Source: Acidobacteriota bacterium
Lineage (GTDB): Bacteria; Acidobacteriota; Terriglobia; Bryobacterales; Bryobacteraceae
Assembly: GCA_018268715.1 (NCBI GenBank)
Contig: JAFDVZ010000027.1
Location: forward strand, 1 to 64,000
Length of the DNA stretch: 64,000 nt
Direction of reading: 5' to 3'
This document shows, one piece after another, positions 30,899 through 40,800 of this stretch (the stretch's first letter is position 1; the number at the start of each line of letters is the position of its first letter). The notes below the pieces were generated by a model that saw nothing but the letters and a program-made list of their open reading frames with translations, was not told where the DNA came from and did not search any database. Made by a program: the position numbers and the translations under genes.

Positions 30899-33496
30899 AT
30901 GGAACGCGTGCCGCGAGCCCGCAAATCCGCGCCCCCCGCCGAAGACGCTCCACTTGCCGAATACGCCCGGAAACGCGAATTCGACAAGACCCCGGAGCCT
31001 GGGCCGGCGACGGCCGCGCCTGGGCCCGCCTTGCGGTTCTGCATCCAGCGCCACGACGCTACGCGCCTGCATTACGACCTTCGCCTGGAGGTCGACGGCG
31101 TCTTCAAGTCCTGGGCGGTTCCGAAGGGGGTTACGCTGGACCCGACCAAGAAGCCGCTGGCCATGATGGTGGAGGATCATCCCATCGACTACGGCGGCTT
31201 CGAAGGCAACATCCCCAAGGGCGAATACGGCGGCGGCAGCGTGATGCTGTGGGATCGCGGCGTGTATGAACCTTTGGGCGACGTCGCCCCGGCCGCCCAA
31301 CTCGCCCGCGGCGACTTCAAATTCCGCCTGCGCGGCGACAAACTGAAGGGCGACTTCGCTATCGTCCTGATGAAGGGCCGCGGCAAGGGCAACGAATGGC
31401 TCGTCATCAAGAAGCGCGACGGCCACGATCAACTGAATTGGGATCCGGAACAGCACAATCGCAGCGTCCTTACCGGCCGGACGCAGGAGGAGATCGCGGC
31501 GAATCTTCCGTCGCCGGCCGCGGGCGCTAGCGCGGTTGACCCGGCATCCATCGCGGGCGCGGCGCGCGTTCCCATGCCCGCCACGCTCACACCCATGATG
31601 GCCTCGCTGGCGGACACGTTCCCCAGTGGCGGTAACTGGCTCTATGAGATCAAGTGGGACGGCGTCCGCGCGCTCTGCTTCATTGAAAACGGCGCGATGT
31701 ACATCCTCACCCGCAACGGGAACCGGTGCGAACGCCAATACCCCGAACTGGACGTATTGCCGCACCGCGTCCGGGCCGTCAACGCGATCCTCGACGGCGA
31801 AATCGCCGTCCTCGATCCGCAGGGCCGGCCGCGTTTCTCGCTCATTCAGCCGCGCATCGCGCAAACGGATCCAAACGCCGTGGCGCACCTGGCTCGCTCG
31901 ACGCCCGCCACATTGTTCGCCTTCGACCTCATCTATCTCGACGGCTTCGACCTTCGCGGCGCGGCGCTCGCCGATCGAAAACAGGCCCTGCGCGCCGTGC
32001 TTCAAACGGACGACCGCATCCGTGTTTCGGACCACTTTGAGGCCACCGGCCCGGAGATGCTCGAGGCGGCCCGGCAGGCCGGCCTGGAAGGCGTCGTCGC
32101 CAAACGCGCCGACTCGAAGTACGAAACCCGGCGCGTCACCACGTGGCTGAAGTTCAAGGCCCACAGCGAGCAGGAGTTCGTGATCTGCGGCTTCACGCAC
32201 GGCGAGCGGGAGTACTTCAGCTCGCTCGTCCTGGGCGTTTACGAAGGCGGAGCTCTCACGCACGCCGGTCAGGTGGGCACGGGCTTCGATGACAAGACCA
32301 TCCGCGCCATCTATCAGAGGCTCCAGCCGCTGATCACGACCAAGAGCCCGTTCCGCGCCAAGGCCCGCGCCCTTCGCCAGATTACCTGGGTTGAGCCGAA
32401 ACTTGTCTGCCAGGTTCGTTTCGTCGAATGGACCCAGGACGGCCAGCTTCGCGCGCCATCCTTCCAGGGATTGCGGGAGGATGTGGATCCCGCCGCGGTG
32501 GTCCGTGAAACCGGCGGCGCCGCGCCCGACGATGCCCCGGCTCCCCAGCCGCCCAAAAGCGACCTCATCCCGCCCGGTCCCAAGGAACTGACCCTCGAAG
32601 TCGGCGCGCAAAAACTCCGCTTCACCAACCTGAACAAAGTCTTCTACCCGAAGCAGGGTTACACCAAGCGCGACCTGCTGAACTACTACGACGCCGTCGC
32701 AGCCTATCTGCTGCCCCATCTGCGGGACCGTCCGTTGTCGCTCAAGCGTTACCCGAACGGCATCGAGGCCGACTATTTCTTCCAGAAGAACGCCGAGGAC
32801 TTCCCGCCCTGGGTGCGTCTGGAGCCCATTACTTCCGACGAGCGCACGATCAACTACGTGATCGCCAACGATCGTGAGACATTGCTGTGGCTGACCCACC
32901 TCGGCTGCATCGATCAGAACCCGTGGATGAGCCGTCTGGGGACTATTGACAGCCCCGACTTCCTGCTGATCGACCTGGACCCCGTGGGGTGCGCCTACGA
33001 TCTCATTGTCGAAGCGGCGTTGCTCGCCAAGGCGACCCTCGACCGCTTGGGCCTGCGCGGCTATCCGAAAACCACCGGCGGCGACGGCATGCACATCTAT
33101 GTGCCGCTCGAGCCGGTGTACAGCTACGACCAGGTGCGCAGCTTCGCCGAAATCGTCTCACGCCTGGTGATCGCCTCGAAGCCCGACCTGTTCACAACGC
33201 CCCGCTCAGTAGCCAAACGACGCACCAATCGCGTCTATTTCGACTACCTGCAGATCGCCTCGTCCAAGACCATCTCGGCGCCCTACGTCCTGCGGGCGTA
33301 CGACGGCGCGCCGGTGGCCACGCCGCTCGCCTGGAGCGAGGTCCGTCCCGGCCTGCTGCCCTCCCAGTTCACCATCCAGAACGCGCCTTCGCGATTTGCC
33401 TCCATCGGCGATGTCTTCCGTCCGGTCCTCGATTCGCCGCAGCGCCTTGAACCCGCCATGGAGAAACTCGAAGCGTTGCTGAAGGAGCGCGCATGA
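30899..33496 (+). CDS. ligD: ATP-dependent DNA ligase D (multi-domain NHEJ ligase)
   Basis: An 865-residue non-homologous end-joining enzyme with domains in the order phosphoesterase, ligase, polymerase. The 3'-phosphoesterase domain (residues about 45-180) keeps His52, His58, Asp60 and His94 (RHDATRLHYD, VEDHP). The ligase domain has the nucleotidyl-transfer lysine in YEIKWDGVRA (Lys252) and motif EGVVAKR (about 397-403). The primase/polymerase domain (about 570-860) has the catalytic pair in LLIDLDP (Asp692, Asp694). The ATG at 30899 is the first sensible start. Ku, its usual partner, is not in this window. The next gene overlaps by four bases. Confidence 0.96.
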   Translation: MERVPRARKSAPPAEDAPLAEYARKREFDKTPEPGPATAAPGPALRFCIQRHDATRLHYDLRLEVDGVFKSWAVPKGVTLDPTKKPLAMMVEDHPIDYGGFEGNIPKGEYGGGSVMLWDRGVYEPLGDVAPAAQLARGDFKFRLRGDKLKGDFAIVLMKGRGKGNEWLVIKKRDGHDQLNWDPEQHNRSVLTGRTQEEIAANLPSPAAGASAVDPASIAGAARVPMPATLTPMMASLADTFPSGGNWLYEIKWDGVRALCFIENGAMYILTRNGNRCERQYPELDVLPHRVRAVNAILDGEIAVLDPQGRPRFSLIQPRIAQTDPNAVAHLARSTPATLFAFDLIYLDGFDLRGAALADRKQALRAVLQTDDRIRVSDHFEATGPEMLEAARQAGLEGVVAKRADSKYETRRVTTWLKFKAHSEQEFVICGFTHGEREYFSSLVLGVYEGGALTHAGQVGTGFDDKTIRAIYQRLQPLITTKSPFRAKARALRQITWVEPKLVCQVRFVEWTQDGQLRAPSFQGLREDVDPAAVVRETGGAAPDDAPAPQPPKSDLIPPGPKELTLEVGAQKLRFTNLNKVFYPKQGYTKRDLLNYYDAVAAYLLPHLRDRPLSLKRYPNGIEADYFFQKNAEDFPPWVRLEPITSDERTINYVIANDRETLLWLTHLGCIDQNPWMSRLGTIDSPDFLLIDLDPVGCAYDLIVEAALLAKATLDRLGLRGYPKTTGGDGMHIYVPLEPVYSYDQVRSFAEIVSRLVIASKPDLFTTPRSVAKRRTNRVYFDYLQIASSKTISAPYVLRAYDGAPVATPLAWSEVRPGLLPSQFTIQNAPSRFASIGDVFRPVLDSPQRLEPAMEKLEALLKERA

Positions 33497-34134
33497 ACAT
33501 CGTCATCGCGGGCGGCCATCCCGGCGACCCTGAGTACGGTTGCGGAGGAACCGCCGCCCGCTACGCCCTGGCCGGCCATCGGGTGACGATGCTGTACCTC
33601 AATCGCGGCGAGAAGTCCTGTCCCGCGTCGGCCGACGATCCAGGCAGCCGGGTGCGCGTCGCTGAGGCTCGGGCGGCGGCCGGAATCCTGGGCGCCTCCG
33701 TGCTGTTCGCCGACCAGTGCGATGGGCGCGCCGTCATCGACAACGCCCGCTACGACTCGTTCCGTCGCGTTCTGGAATCCGCCCGGCCCGATGTGATCTT
33801 CACCCAGTGGCCCATCGACAACCATCCCGACCATCGGGCGGTTTCCGCCCTGGCGCTGGACGCTTGGTTCGCCATGGGCCGCAAGCCGGCGTTCTACTAC
33901 TACGAAGTGTCAAACGGCGAGGATACCCTGCTGTTCCAGCCGACCGACTACGTCGACATCACCCAGGTCGAGTCGAAAAAGCGCTCCGCCTGTTACGCCC
34001 ACGCCTCGCAAAGTCCGGACCGCTATTGGGAGTTGCAGAGCAGGATCGCCCGGTTTCGCGGCCTCGAAAAAGGCTGCGGCGTGGCGGAGGGCTTCATTCG
34101 GCAGACGCAAAGCGCACCCGGCGTCCTGCCGTAG
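33493..34134 (+). CDS. PIG-L/LmbE-family deacetylase-like protein with altered active site
   Basis: A 213-residue protein of the zinc-dependent N-acetylglucosaminyl deacetylase fold. The family motif HPDDE is replaced by HPGDPE (residues 9-14): the zinc ligands His9 and Asp12 and a later His in DNHPDH (His114) remain, but the aspartate that acts as general base is a glycine. GCGGTAARY follows as usual. The enzyme may be slow, use another base, or act on a different substrate. It overlaps the ligD stop by four bases (ATGA), an unexpected pairing with DNA repair. Confidence 0.88.
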   Translation: MNIVIAGGHPGDPEYGCGGTAARYALAGHRVTMLYLNRGEKSCPASADDPGSRVRVAEARAAAGILGASVLFADQCDGRAVIDNARYDSFRRVLESARPDVIFTQWPIDNHPDHRAVSALALDAWFAMGRKPAFYYYEVSNGEDTLLFQPTDYVDITQVESKKRSACYAHASQSPDRYWELQSRIARFRGLEKGCGVAEGFIRQTQSAPGVLP

Positions 34135-34144
34135 CGCCGGCGTC

Positions 34145-36670
34145 TCACTTTCCGAAAATGCCGCGAATGCGATCCATGATTCCGCGCTGTTTGGGTTGCG
34201 CGGGCGGCGCTGGCGGCGACGTTGGCTCCACCGGGATCGACTTCACGGTCCGGGATCCCCCGGACCTGACGGGAGCCGCCGGCGCCGGACTCGTAGCGGG
34301 TGTCGATGCGGCCGCCGGCGTTTCCGGAGTATCCCAGCTGGCCACCTGAGTTCCGCCGCCGCCGTGCAAATGGCACAACGCCAGCGGCTGGGTGCCCGCC
34401 ACGAACACTTCCGTCTTCACGTTCGGGCATCCGCTGGTGGCCAGTTGGCCGGAATCCGGATCGATCTCCGCGCTCACCACGCCGTCGGGAGCGTCGAATC
34501 CGCTCACGTTGCGGTACATCCGATGCTGGTGCGCCCGTTTCATGAACTCGGTCCAGATGGGCAGGGCGGCCTGGGCGCCCTCGGTCTTGATGTCGCGGTA
34601 GTCGTCGAATCCCACCCACACGATGCACAGCAGTTTCGACGTGTACCCGGCGAACCAGGCGTCGCGGGACGTTCCCGTCTTGCCCGCCGCCGGCAGCGCG
34701 AATCCGCGGGCCCGCACGCTGGCCCCGGTGCCGGTTTGCAGCACGTCCTCCATCAGGTTGGTCATCATGTACGCCACCTTTGGGTCGAGCACCCACCGCC
34801 GCTCCGGCGTCAATTGGAAGATCGACGTCCCATTCTGATCGCGGATTTCGCCGAGGAAATTGGGCTTGATCCACTCGCCATGGTTGGCGAACATCGTGTA
34901 CGCGCCGGCCATCTCGATCGGAGTCACGCCCACCGATCCCAGCGCGATCGCCGGCGTCGCATAGGCGTCCATGGTCAGGCCGGCGCGCCGGGCCAGGTCG
35001 AGCACGGTGCGATAACCCACCTTCTCGGCCACCTTCACGGTGGGGATGTTCAGCGACTTGGTCAGGGCGTAACGGAGGGTGACTTTGCCGAAAAACGCCT
35101 CGTGGAAGTTACTCGGTTCGTAGGTCTTATCGTTGTCGTAGTAGAACGTGGTCGGCTCGTCAATGAACGTCGAGACCGGAGTTAGCGCGTTGGTCGGATC
35201 GTTGATGCCTGTATTCAGCGCCGCCGTGTATACAAGGGGTTTGAACACCGATCCGGGCGGCCTCCGCGACTGCGTTCGATTCAATTGGCTCTGCCCGTAG
35301 TTGCGGCCGCCCACCAGCGCCTTGATGCCGCCCGTGTGCGGATCCAGGCACACCATCGCCACCTGCGCTTCCGGAATGGTCTGCCCATAGCCCTTGAACC
35401 TGCGCTTCAGGATCGGATCCAACTCGGACAGGCCGGCCTTGATCGCGGCCACCGCGTCGCGCTGCAGGTCCATGTCGAGCGACGTGTAAACCTTGTACGA
35501 ATTGGCCTGAAAGTCGTGGTCCTGAAATTTCGATTGCAGCGTGTCGTTCACCAGGTCCACGAAATACGGCGCTTCGGTGGACTCGTTCTCCTCGGCCGCC
35601 AGCTTGATCGGCGTCGCCACGGCTTCTTCGTATTGCTGGGGGCTGATCAACCCGTCGTCGCGCATCATCCCCAGCACGATGTTGCGCCGCGTCCGCGCCC
35701 GCTCCGGATAACGAAACGGATTGCGGGCGTTGGGGCTCTGCACCTGTCCCGCGATCAGGGCCGCCTCGGGCAGCGTGATCTGAGCCAGGTCCTTATCGAA
35801 GAAAACGTTCGCCGCCTCGCCGAACCCGTGGATGCTGAAACTGCCCCGCTGTCCCAGGTAGATCGTGTTGGCGTAATATTCGAAGATCTCCTGTTTGGAC
35901 AGCTTCTGCTCCAGTTGCATCGTGATCAGCACCTCGGAGATCTTGCGCTTCCAGGTGCGTTCGTTGCTGTTCAGCATCAGCGTGCGAGCCAACTGCATGC
36001 TGAGCGTCGAAGCGCCCTGTTGTCTCCGCCGGTCGCGCAGGTCGACGATCGCGGCGCCCACGATACGGAACGGGTCAAAGCCCGGGTGACTGAAGAAACG
36101 CTTGTCCTCGGCCGCCAGGATCGCGTTTCGCATCACTTCGGGGATGTCCTCGAACTTCACCGCGCGCCGCTTCTGGCGCTGCTTGTCGAACAGGTTCGTG
36201 ATGAGTTCGGGCTCCAGCATGTACTGCGGGATCTCGGTGTTGTCCTGCAGCGAGATGATCTGGCTCACCTGGCCGCCGTTGAATTTGATCACGCCCGGAT
36301 CGCGCTTGAAGTAGGAGTCCGGCCCCGGGTAGACCTCGATCGCGTCGGGCCGCAGGTTGTAATAACCCATCGCCGCGTTGCGCGACTCCGAATAGCCGCT
36401 TCGCCGCAGGATGGTGGCGATTTCGGCCGGAGTGGCCGTGTCGCCCGTGGCGATTCGCTGCGGCGCGGCGAACAGCATCGAAGTGTTCGCGAACGCTCCC
36501 GCGCGCAGGCGCTCGTTCACCAGGTTCGAGTATTCGACGTACAGGTAGACGCCAACGGCGATGGCGAGCGTGAGGCCCGTCAGAAAGGTGATGAGAAACG
36601 CTTTACCCCACCGGCTGACGAAAAACCGCACAAACAGGGAATTCTTCGGGACCTGAACTTTGATCGCCAC
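34145..36670 (-). CDS. Class A penicillin-binding protein (PBP1-type)
   Basis: An 841-residue bifunctional peptidoglycan synthase. A cytoplasmic tail and one membrane anchor (residues about 24-46) precede a UB2H-like region, then the GT51 glycosyltransferase with AAEDKRFFSHPGFDP and GASTLSMQLARTLML, then the transpeptidase. The transpeptidase keeps SxxK (PPGSVFKPLVY), SxN (TKSLNIP) and KTG (AGKTGTSRDAWFAGY). The tail after about residue 760 is Pro/Ala-rich and ends in a basic helix. The UB2H-like region and size resemble E. coli PBP1b. It is preceded on the same strand by two small membrane-protein genes. Confidence 0.96.
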   Translation of the reverse strand: MAIKVQVPKNSLFVRFFVSRWGKAFLITFLTGLTLAIAVGVYLYVEYSNLVNERLRAGAFANTSMLFAAPQRIATGDTATPAEIATILRRSGYSESRNAAMGYYNLRPDAIEVYPGPDSYFKRDPGVIKFNGGQVSQIISLQDNTEIPQYMLEPELITNLFDKQRQKRRAVKFEDIPEVMRNAILAAEDKRFFSHPGFDPFRIVGAAIVDLRDRRRQQGASTLSMQLARTLMLNSNERTWKRKISEVLITMQLEQKLSKQEIFEYYANTIYLGQRGSFSIHGFGEAANVFFDKDLAQITLPEAALIAGQVQSPNARNPFRYPERARTRRNIVLGMMRDDGLISPQQYEEAVATPIKLAAEENESTEAPYFVDLVNDTLQSKFQDHDFQANSYKVYTSLDMDLQRDAVAAIKAGLSELDPILKRRFKGYGQTIPEAQVAMVCLDPHTGGIKALVGGRNYGQSQLNRTQSRRPPGSVFKPLVYTAALNTGINDPTNALTPVSTFIDEPTTFYYDNDKTYEPSNFHEAFFGKVTLRYALTKSLNIPTVKVAEKVGYRTVLDLARRAGLTMDAYATPAIALGSVGVTPIEMAGAYTMFANHGEWIKPNFLGEIRDQNGTSIFQLTPERRWVLDPKVAYMMTNLMEDVLQTGTGASVRARGFALPAAGKTGTSRDAWFAGYTSKLLCIVWVGFDDYRDIKTEGAQAALPIWTEFMKRAHQHRMYRNVSGFDAPDGVVSAEIDPDSGQLATSGCPNVKTEVFVAGTQPLALCHLHGGGGTQVASWDTPETPAAASTPATSPAPAAPVRSGGSRTVKSIPVEPTSPPAPPAQPKQRGIMDRIRGIFGK

Positions 36671-36722
36671 GATGCTCCAAGGGGAACTCTGTTCATTCTC
36701 TCACGCGCCCGGCGCTTCACTG

Positions 36723-37061
36723 TTAAGTTCCTGACGAAGCGCTCGGATGAAAATGGAGGTCCACTGTGTATAGGGGAAGGTCCACGCGGATAACATAGAT
36801 AATCTCCACGCGCAGGCCGTTGGCTGTCTTGGTCGCGTGCACGTCTCCGCTTCGCACGGGCAATCCCTGCTGGGCCGCGTGGTTCACAACGTCGGCCACC
36901 AGCGCGTCCGGCTCCTTGGTGCGGTCCACAGCCTCGTTCAGGTACTGCTGAAACTCCATGTTTCGGAAGTACGGCGGCACGAGCGCGGCGCCGATCGCGA
37001 TCAGCCCGACCAATACCGCCACGCCCGCCGCCATTCGCCAGCGCGCGCCCGCCGGGCTCAC
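36723..37061 (-). CDS. Small single-pass membrane protein (DUF4845-like)
   Basis: A 112-residue protein with one N-terminal membrane segment (MAAGVAVLVGLIAIGAALVP) and a polar periplasmic part ending in a beta-rich YVIRVDLPLYTVDLHFHPS stretch. The layout resembles DUF4845 proteins. I propose a GTG start at 37061 that overlaps the upstream stop (GTGA). It lies 52 bases before the penicillin-binding protein gene and is probably co-transcribed with it, so a cell-envelope role is plausible. Confidence 0.65.
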   Translation of the reverse strand: MSPAGARWRMAAGVAVLVGLIAIGAALVPPYFRNMEFQQYLNEAVDRTKEPDALVADVVNHAAQQGLPVRSGDVHATKTANGLRVEIIYVIRVDLPLYTVDLHFHPSASSGT

Positions 37062-37492
37062 CGTTTCGTTTCGGAGAACAGCTCTTTCCAAATGTCCTCG
37101 TGCGCCTGCCAGTCGGGCGCTTCCGGACCGCCAATTTGCAGCTCCGGCACCTTCAGTGTGCCATGGCCGTACGGGCAGATGTATTCGATCGTCGGCGGAC
37201 CCAGCAGCACGTGAGTCCATGAGCCGGTCGCCACCGGCATTCGCAGCCGCCGCAGACAGGTGCGGCATCGCAATCGCTGGTCCCGCAGGATCAAATAGAA
37301 CAATCCCAGGCACAGCAGAAAATAGCCCAGCATCACCAGCGTGTAGGCCAGATCGTGCGCGAACGGGTCCTGCCGGATGTTGCGCATGAAGGGCGCCGGC
37401 GTGGGGTACCAGCGGTTGATCGCCCAACCGATGGACCAGGCTACGCCGCCCCCAACGGCCAGTTTGGCCGCTAGATAGCCCCAGAACCTCAT
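37058..37492 (-). CDS. Membrane protein with a cysteine-pair (zinc-ribbon-like) cytoplasmic part
   Basis: A 144-residue protein with two membrane segments (about 5-25 and 48-68) and then a soluble part with CRTC and a single downstream CPYGHG, which together could bind a metal. I do not recognise the family. It overlaps the next gene by four bases and heads a three-gene run ending with the penicillin-binding protein. An 11-bp palindrome GTCTATTAGAC touches its start codon at 37493-37503. Confidence 0.7.
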   Translation of the reverse strand: MRFWGYLAAKLAVGGGVAWSIGWAINRWYPTPAPFMRNIRQDPFAHDLAYTLVMLGYFLLCLGLFYLILRDQRLRCRTCLRRLRMPVATGSWTHVLLGPPTIEYICPYGHGTLKVPELQIGGPEAPDWQAHEDIWKELFSETKR

Positions 37493-37770
37493 GTCTATTA
37501 GACTACCTCGGAAACGCGCGAGGTTCCGAAATTCGCGTTCCGCCGGTTCGCCCCGGCTTCCCCGAACGCTCCAGGCCGGGCGGCGCCCCGGAGTTGGTTC
37601 GAGGGACTGGCGCCCGCCGCAATGTGTAACTAGTAGTGGCTCACCGCAGTCCACTGACTTAGCCGTCCGATCTGTTCCCGCTCTAATAACGATCGGTCAT
37701 TTTGTCCATTCGGACTTAAACATAATCCGGAAGTGCTCCGACTTTTTTGGCGATAGAGGAGACAATTTCA
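37493..37770. other. Divergent intergenic region without genes
   Basis: About 280 bases between the divergent membrane-protein gene and the promoter of the histidine kinase. I see no gene. A short CGGA/TCCG stem followed by a run of T lies at about 37728-37748 but is too weak to call a terminator. Confidence 0.5.
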
Positions 37771-37799
37771 TTGAGTTGGTCGATACTCGCGCATATAAT
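37771..37799 (+). promoter_or_regulatory. Strong sigma-70-type promoter for the hybrid histidine kinase
   Basis: TTGAGT (37771-37776) and a perfect TATAAT (37794-37799) are separated by 17 bases. The predicted start near 37806 leaves a 43-base leader with a GGAGG ribosome binding site. Confidence 0.75.
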
Positions 37800-37848
37800 T
37801 GGCGAGGTAATCAGAGGATGGGAGCCCCATGTCTTGGGAGGTTCGAGC

Positions 37849-40800
37849 ATGACCCCTTCATCGGGAAGGGGATCGGAACCGGGCGTCAAGAGCGAGTTGG
37901 CGGGGAGCCTCCGGAGGGATCTGTTGCGACTTATCGGCCACTCTCAGAACCTCCGGGCGCTGGTCCGGTCCGCCGCGGAACTGCTTCGTGAACGTCTGGA
38001 TTTCGAAGCGGTCGGTGTCCGTCTGCGGGAAGGCGATCAGTTTCCCCTCTATGAACTTAGCGGCTCCTTCGCGGGGGTTAACGTTAGCGGCGGCGCCCTG
38101 GGTTTTTCGAAGCCTCCCGGTTGCATCTGCTCCGAAGTTATCAGGGGCGCCGCGGTTGAGTCGTCCTCCGGCGGCGGACTCTGGTTCAACAGCCGCGAGG
38201 CTCTAACTGTCGGCGCGCGTCGCTCGCCGCCCTGTCTCAGTGGACCCTGCGCCGTCTCGGACTTTGAGTCGGTGGGATTGTTCCCGCTGGCCATCGGCGG
38301 GAATCGGATGGGCTTGCTCCAGTTTTTCGACTCGCGCGCGGGACGCTTCGATCCGAATCTGATCGAGTTATTGGAGGAATCTTCCTCGATTCTCTCCCTG
38401 GCCATCGCCGGCGCGCCACGTCCGCTCTCCGCTCCGGGAACGGAGCCGCTTTTGTCGGTCGGCCCGAGAAACAGCCTGGTCGGCATCGATAGGGTTGACG
38501 AACCCGCGCCGCGGGCGCTGGGCATGTCGCCTCGCCCGGACACCCTGCTGGACGCCGTACTGCGGAGCGTCGAAGCCAGCGTCTTCATTACAGACCGCGA
38601 AGGCCGTCTCACCTCGCGAAACGCCGCTTTCGAGCGGTACTGTCGCTTATTGGCGCCCGGCCCCGCGCCCGACGATCTCCGGGTCTTGGCCGCTGTGGTC
38701 GAACTCCTGTTCGACAATGGCGCTCCGGTTCCATTCAATGACTGGCCCCCGGCCCGTGTCCTGCGCGGAGAGCCGCCCGTCGACGCTGAGTATCGGATCC
38801 GTTCGGCCGCTGGCGGCCCGTCCTGGAAATTCCGATGCGTGTCGTGTCCTGTGCGTGATGACGCCGGCGAGGTGACCGGATCGGTCACTTTCATCCACTA
38901 CACCGCCCCGTCGGCGAGTCCGCACCACGACAACCGCGATCAGCTTTTACGACTCGCCGTTGAGTCGGGACGCTTCGGCGCCTGGGAGCGGGATCTGCTC
39001 ACCGGTGCGACGATCTGGGATGCGCGAATGTTCGAACTCCATGGAATGCCTCCCGGTCAACAGGCTCCGAGTTTCGAACAGTGGCTCGATCGGGTGCATC
39101 CGGACGACCGTCCCAAGGTCGCCGAAGCGGGCTATTCGCCGATCCCCGACGCCTGGAGCCTCCAGTTAGAATTCCGCGTCATCCTCGAAGACGGCTCGGT
39201 CCGCCACCTTTCGGCGCGCGGCGCAGCGTTGCGCGACTCCTCCGGCCGCCCCATCCGGATCGTCGGCCTCACCACCGACGTCACTGAGAGCAAGCACGCC
39301 GAACAGGAGTTGCGCGACAGCGAGGAGCGGTTCCGCGCCCTGATCGGACAGGCCGCGGACGCGATTTTCGTCACCGACATGAAGGGACGCTTCATAGAAG
39401 TCAACGAACAGGCTTGGCTCAGCCTGGGTTACTCGCGGGAGGAGTTGCTCTCCCTGGGAGTCTACGATATTGAAACCTCCCTTGACGCCGAGGTTTTGAA
39501 GGAGTCCTGGAATCTGGCCGGCGGCGATCGCAGGCGGGTCACCCTGCAGGGCCGCCATCGCCGAAAGGACGGTTCGACGTTCCCCGTGGAGATCCACTGT
39601 GGGCGGTTCGAGCACGGCGCCGAGCGGCTTCTACTGTCCATCGTCCACGACGCCACCGCCCGCGAAAGCGCCCGCAAGGCGCTGGAGGACGCGGTCCGCC
39701 TCAACCGGCAGATGCTGGATAGCGTCCGCCAGGGCATTGTCGTCTACGGTCCCGATCTGCGTTTCCGGGTCTGGAACCGCTTCATGGAGGAACTCACCGG
39801 CTGTCTGGCCAAGGACGTCCTCGGCCGGGAACCGCGCGATCTGTTCCCGCGGGCGGAGGAGTTAGGGGTCGTCGCCCGTCTTCGGCAGGTGCTCGAAGGC
39901 GATGAGATCCGGCCCGCCGACGTCGAGCTCGAGATGCCGCCCGATGGCCGCAAGGTCTGGATCTCGGACGCAAGCAGCGCCCTCCGCGATTCCTCCGGCG
40001 CGATCATCGGCGTCATCTCCACCATCCTTGACATCACCGAGCGGAAACAGAGTGAGGCGGTTCTGTTGGAAACGCAGGCCCGCTTCCGGGCCATCCTCGA
40101 CCAGTCCCCCGCGCTGGTCTTCATTAAAGATCTCGAAGGGCGTCTGACTCTGGTGAATCGGGCGTTCGAAACGAAATTCGGCCCCCCCGGCGGGTCGGTC
40201 CTCGGAAAGAGCAGTCACGACCTGTTTCCGCCCGAAGTGGCCGGTCCGCATCGCGCCCATGACCTGGCCGTCATCGCCCGCGGCGAACCCATGTCATTCC
40301 GCAAGGAAACGACCGAGGACGGCGTCACCCATACCTATCTCGCCGCGAAGTTCCCCATGCGCGGCGGCGATGGCCGGATCGACGGGGTCGGCGGCATCTC
40401 CACCGACATCACCAACGACATTCGCGGCGAACGGGAACGGGCTCTTCTGACCGAACGCCTGGCGCAGGCCCAGAAGATGGAGTCGATCGGACGCCTGGCC
40501 GGAGGCGTGGCCCACGACTTCAACAACCTGCTGACTATCATCAACGGCTACAGCCAGCTTGTGCTCTCCGGCCTGTTTGAGGGCGATCCGAACCGTCCGC
40601 ACATCTCCGAAATCCGCAAGGCCGGCGAACGCGCCGCCGCCCTCACCCGTCAACTGCTCGCCTTCAGCCGTAAGCAGATCATGGAGCCGCGGCGGTTCGA
40701 TCTCAATAACGTGGTCGCCGGTCTGCGCGGCATGCTGGGGCGTCTGCTCGGCGAGGACGTCGAGCTCGATCTCCGGCTTTGCCCCGAAATCCTCGTCGTC

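Noticed and set aside
30725-33094. A 789-codon open frame antisense to ligD
   Set aside because: Same kind of mirror frame; LigD motifs on the plus strand are complete.
37747-37848. Upstream TTG start for the histidine kinase
   Set aside because: It lies before the predicted promoter, while the ATG at 37849 has GGAGG at good spacing.
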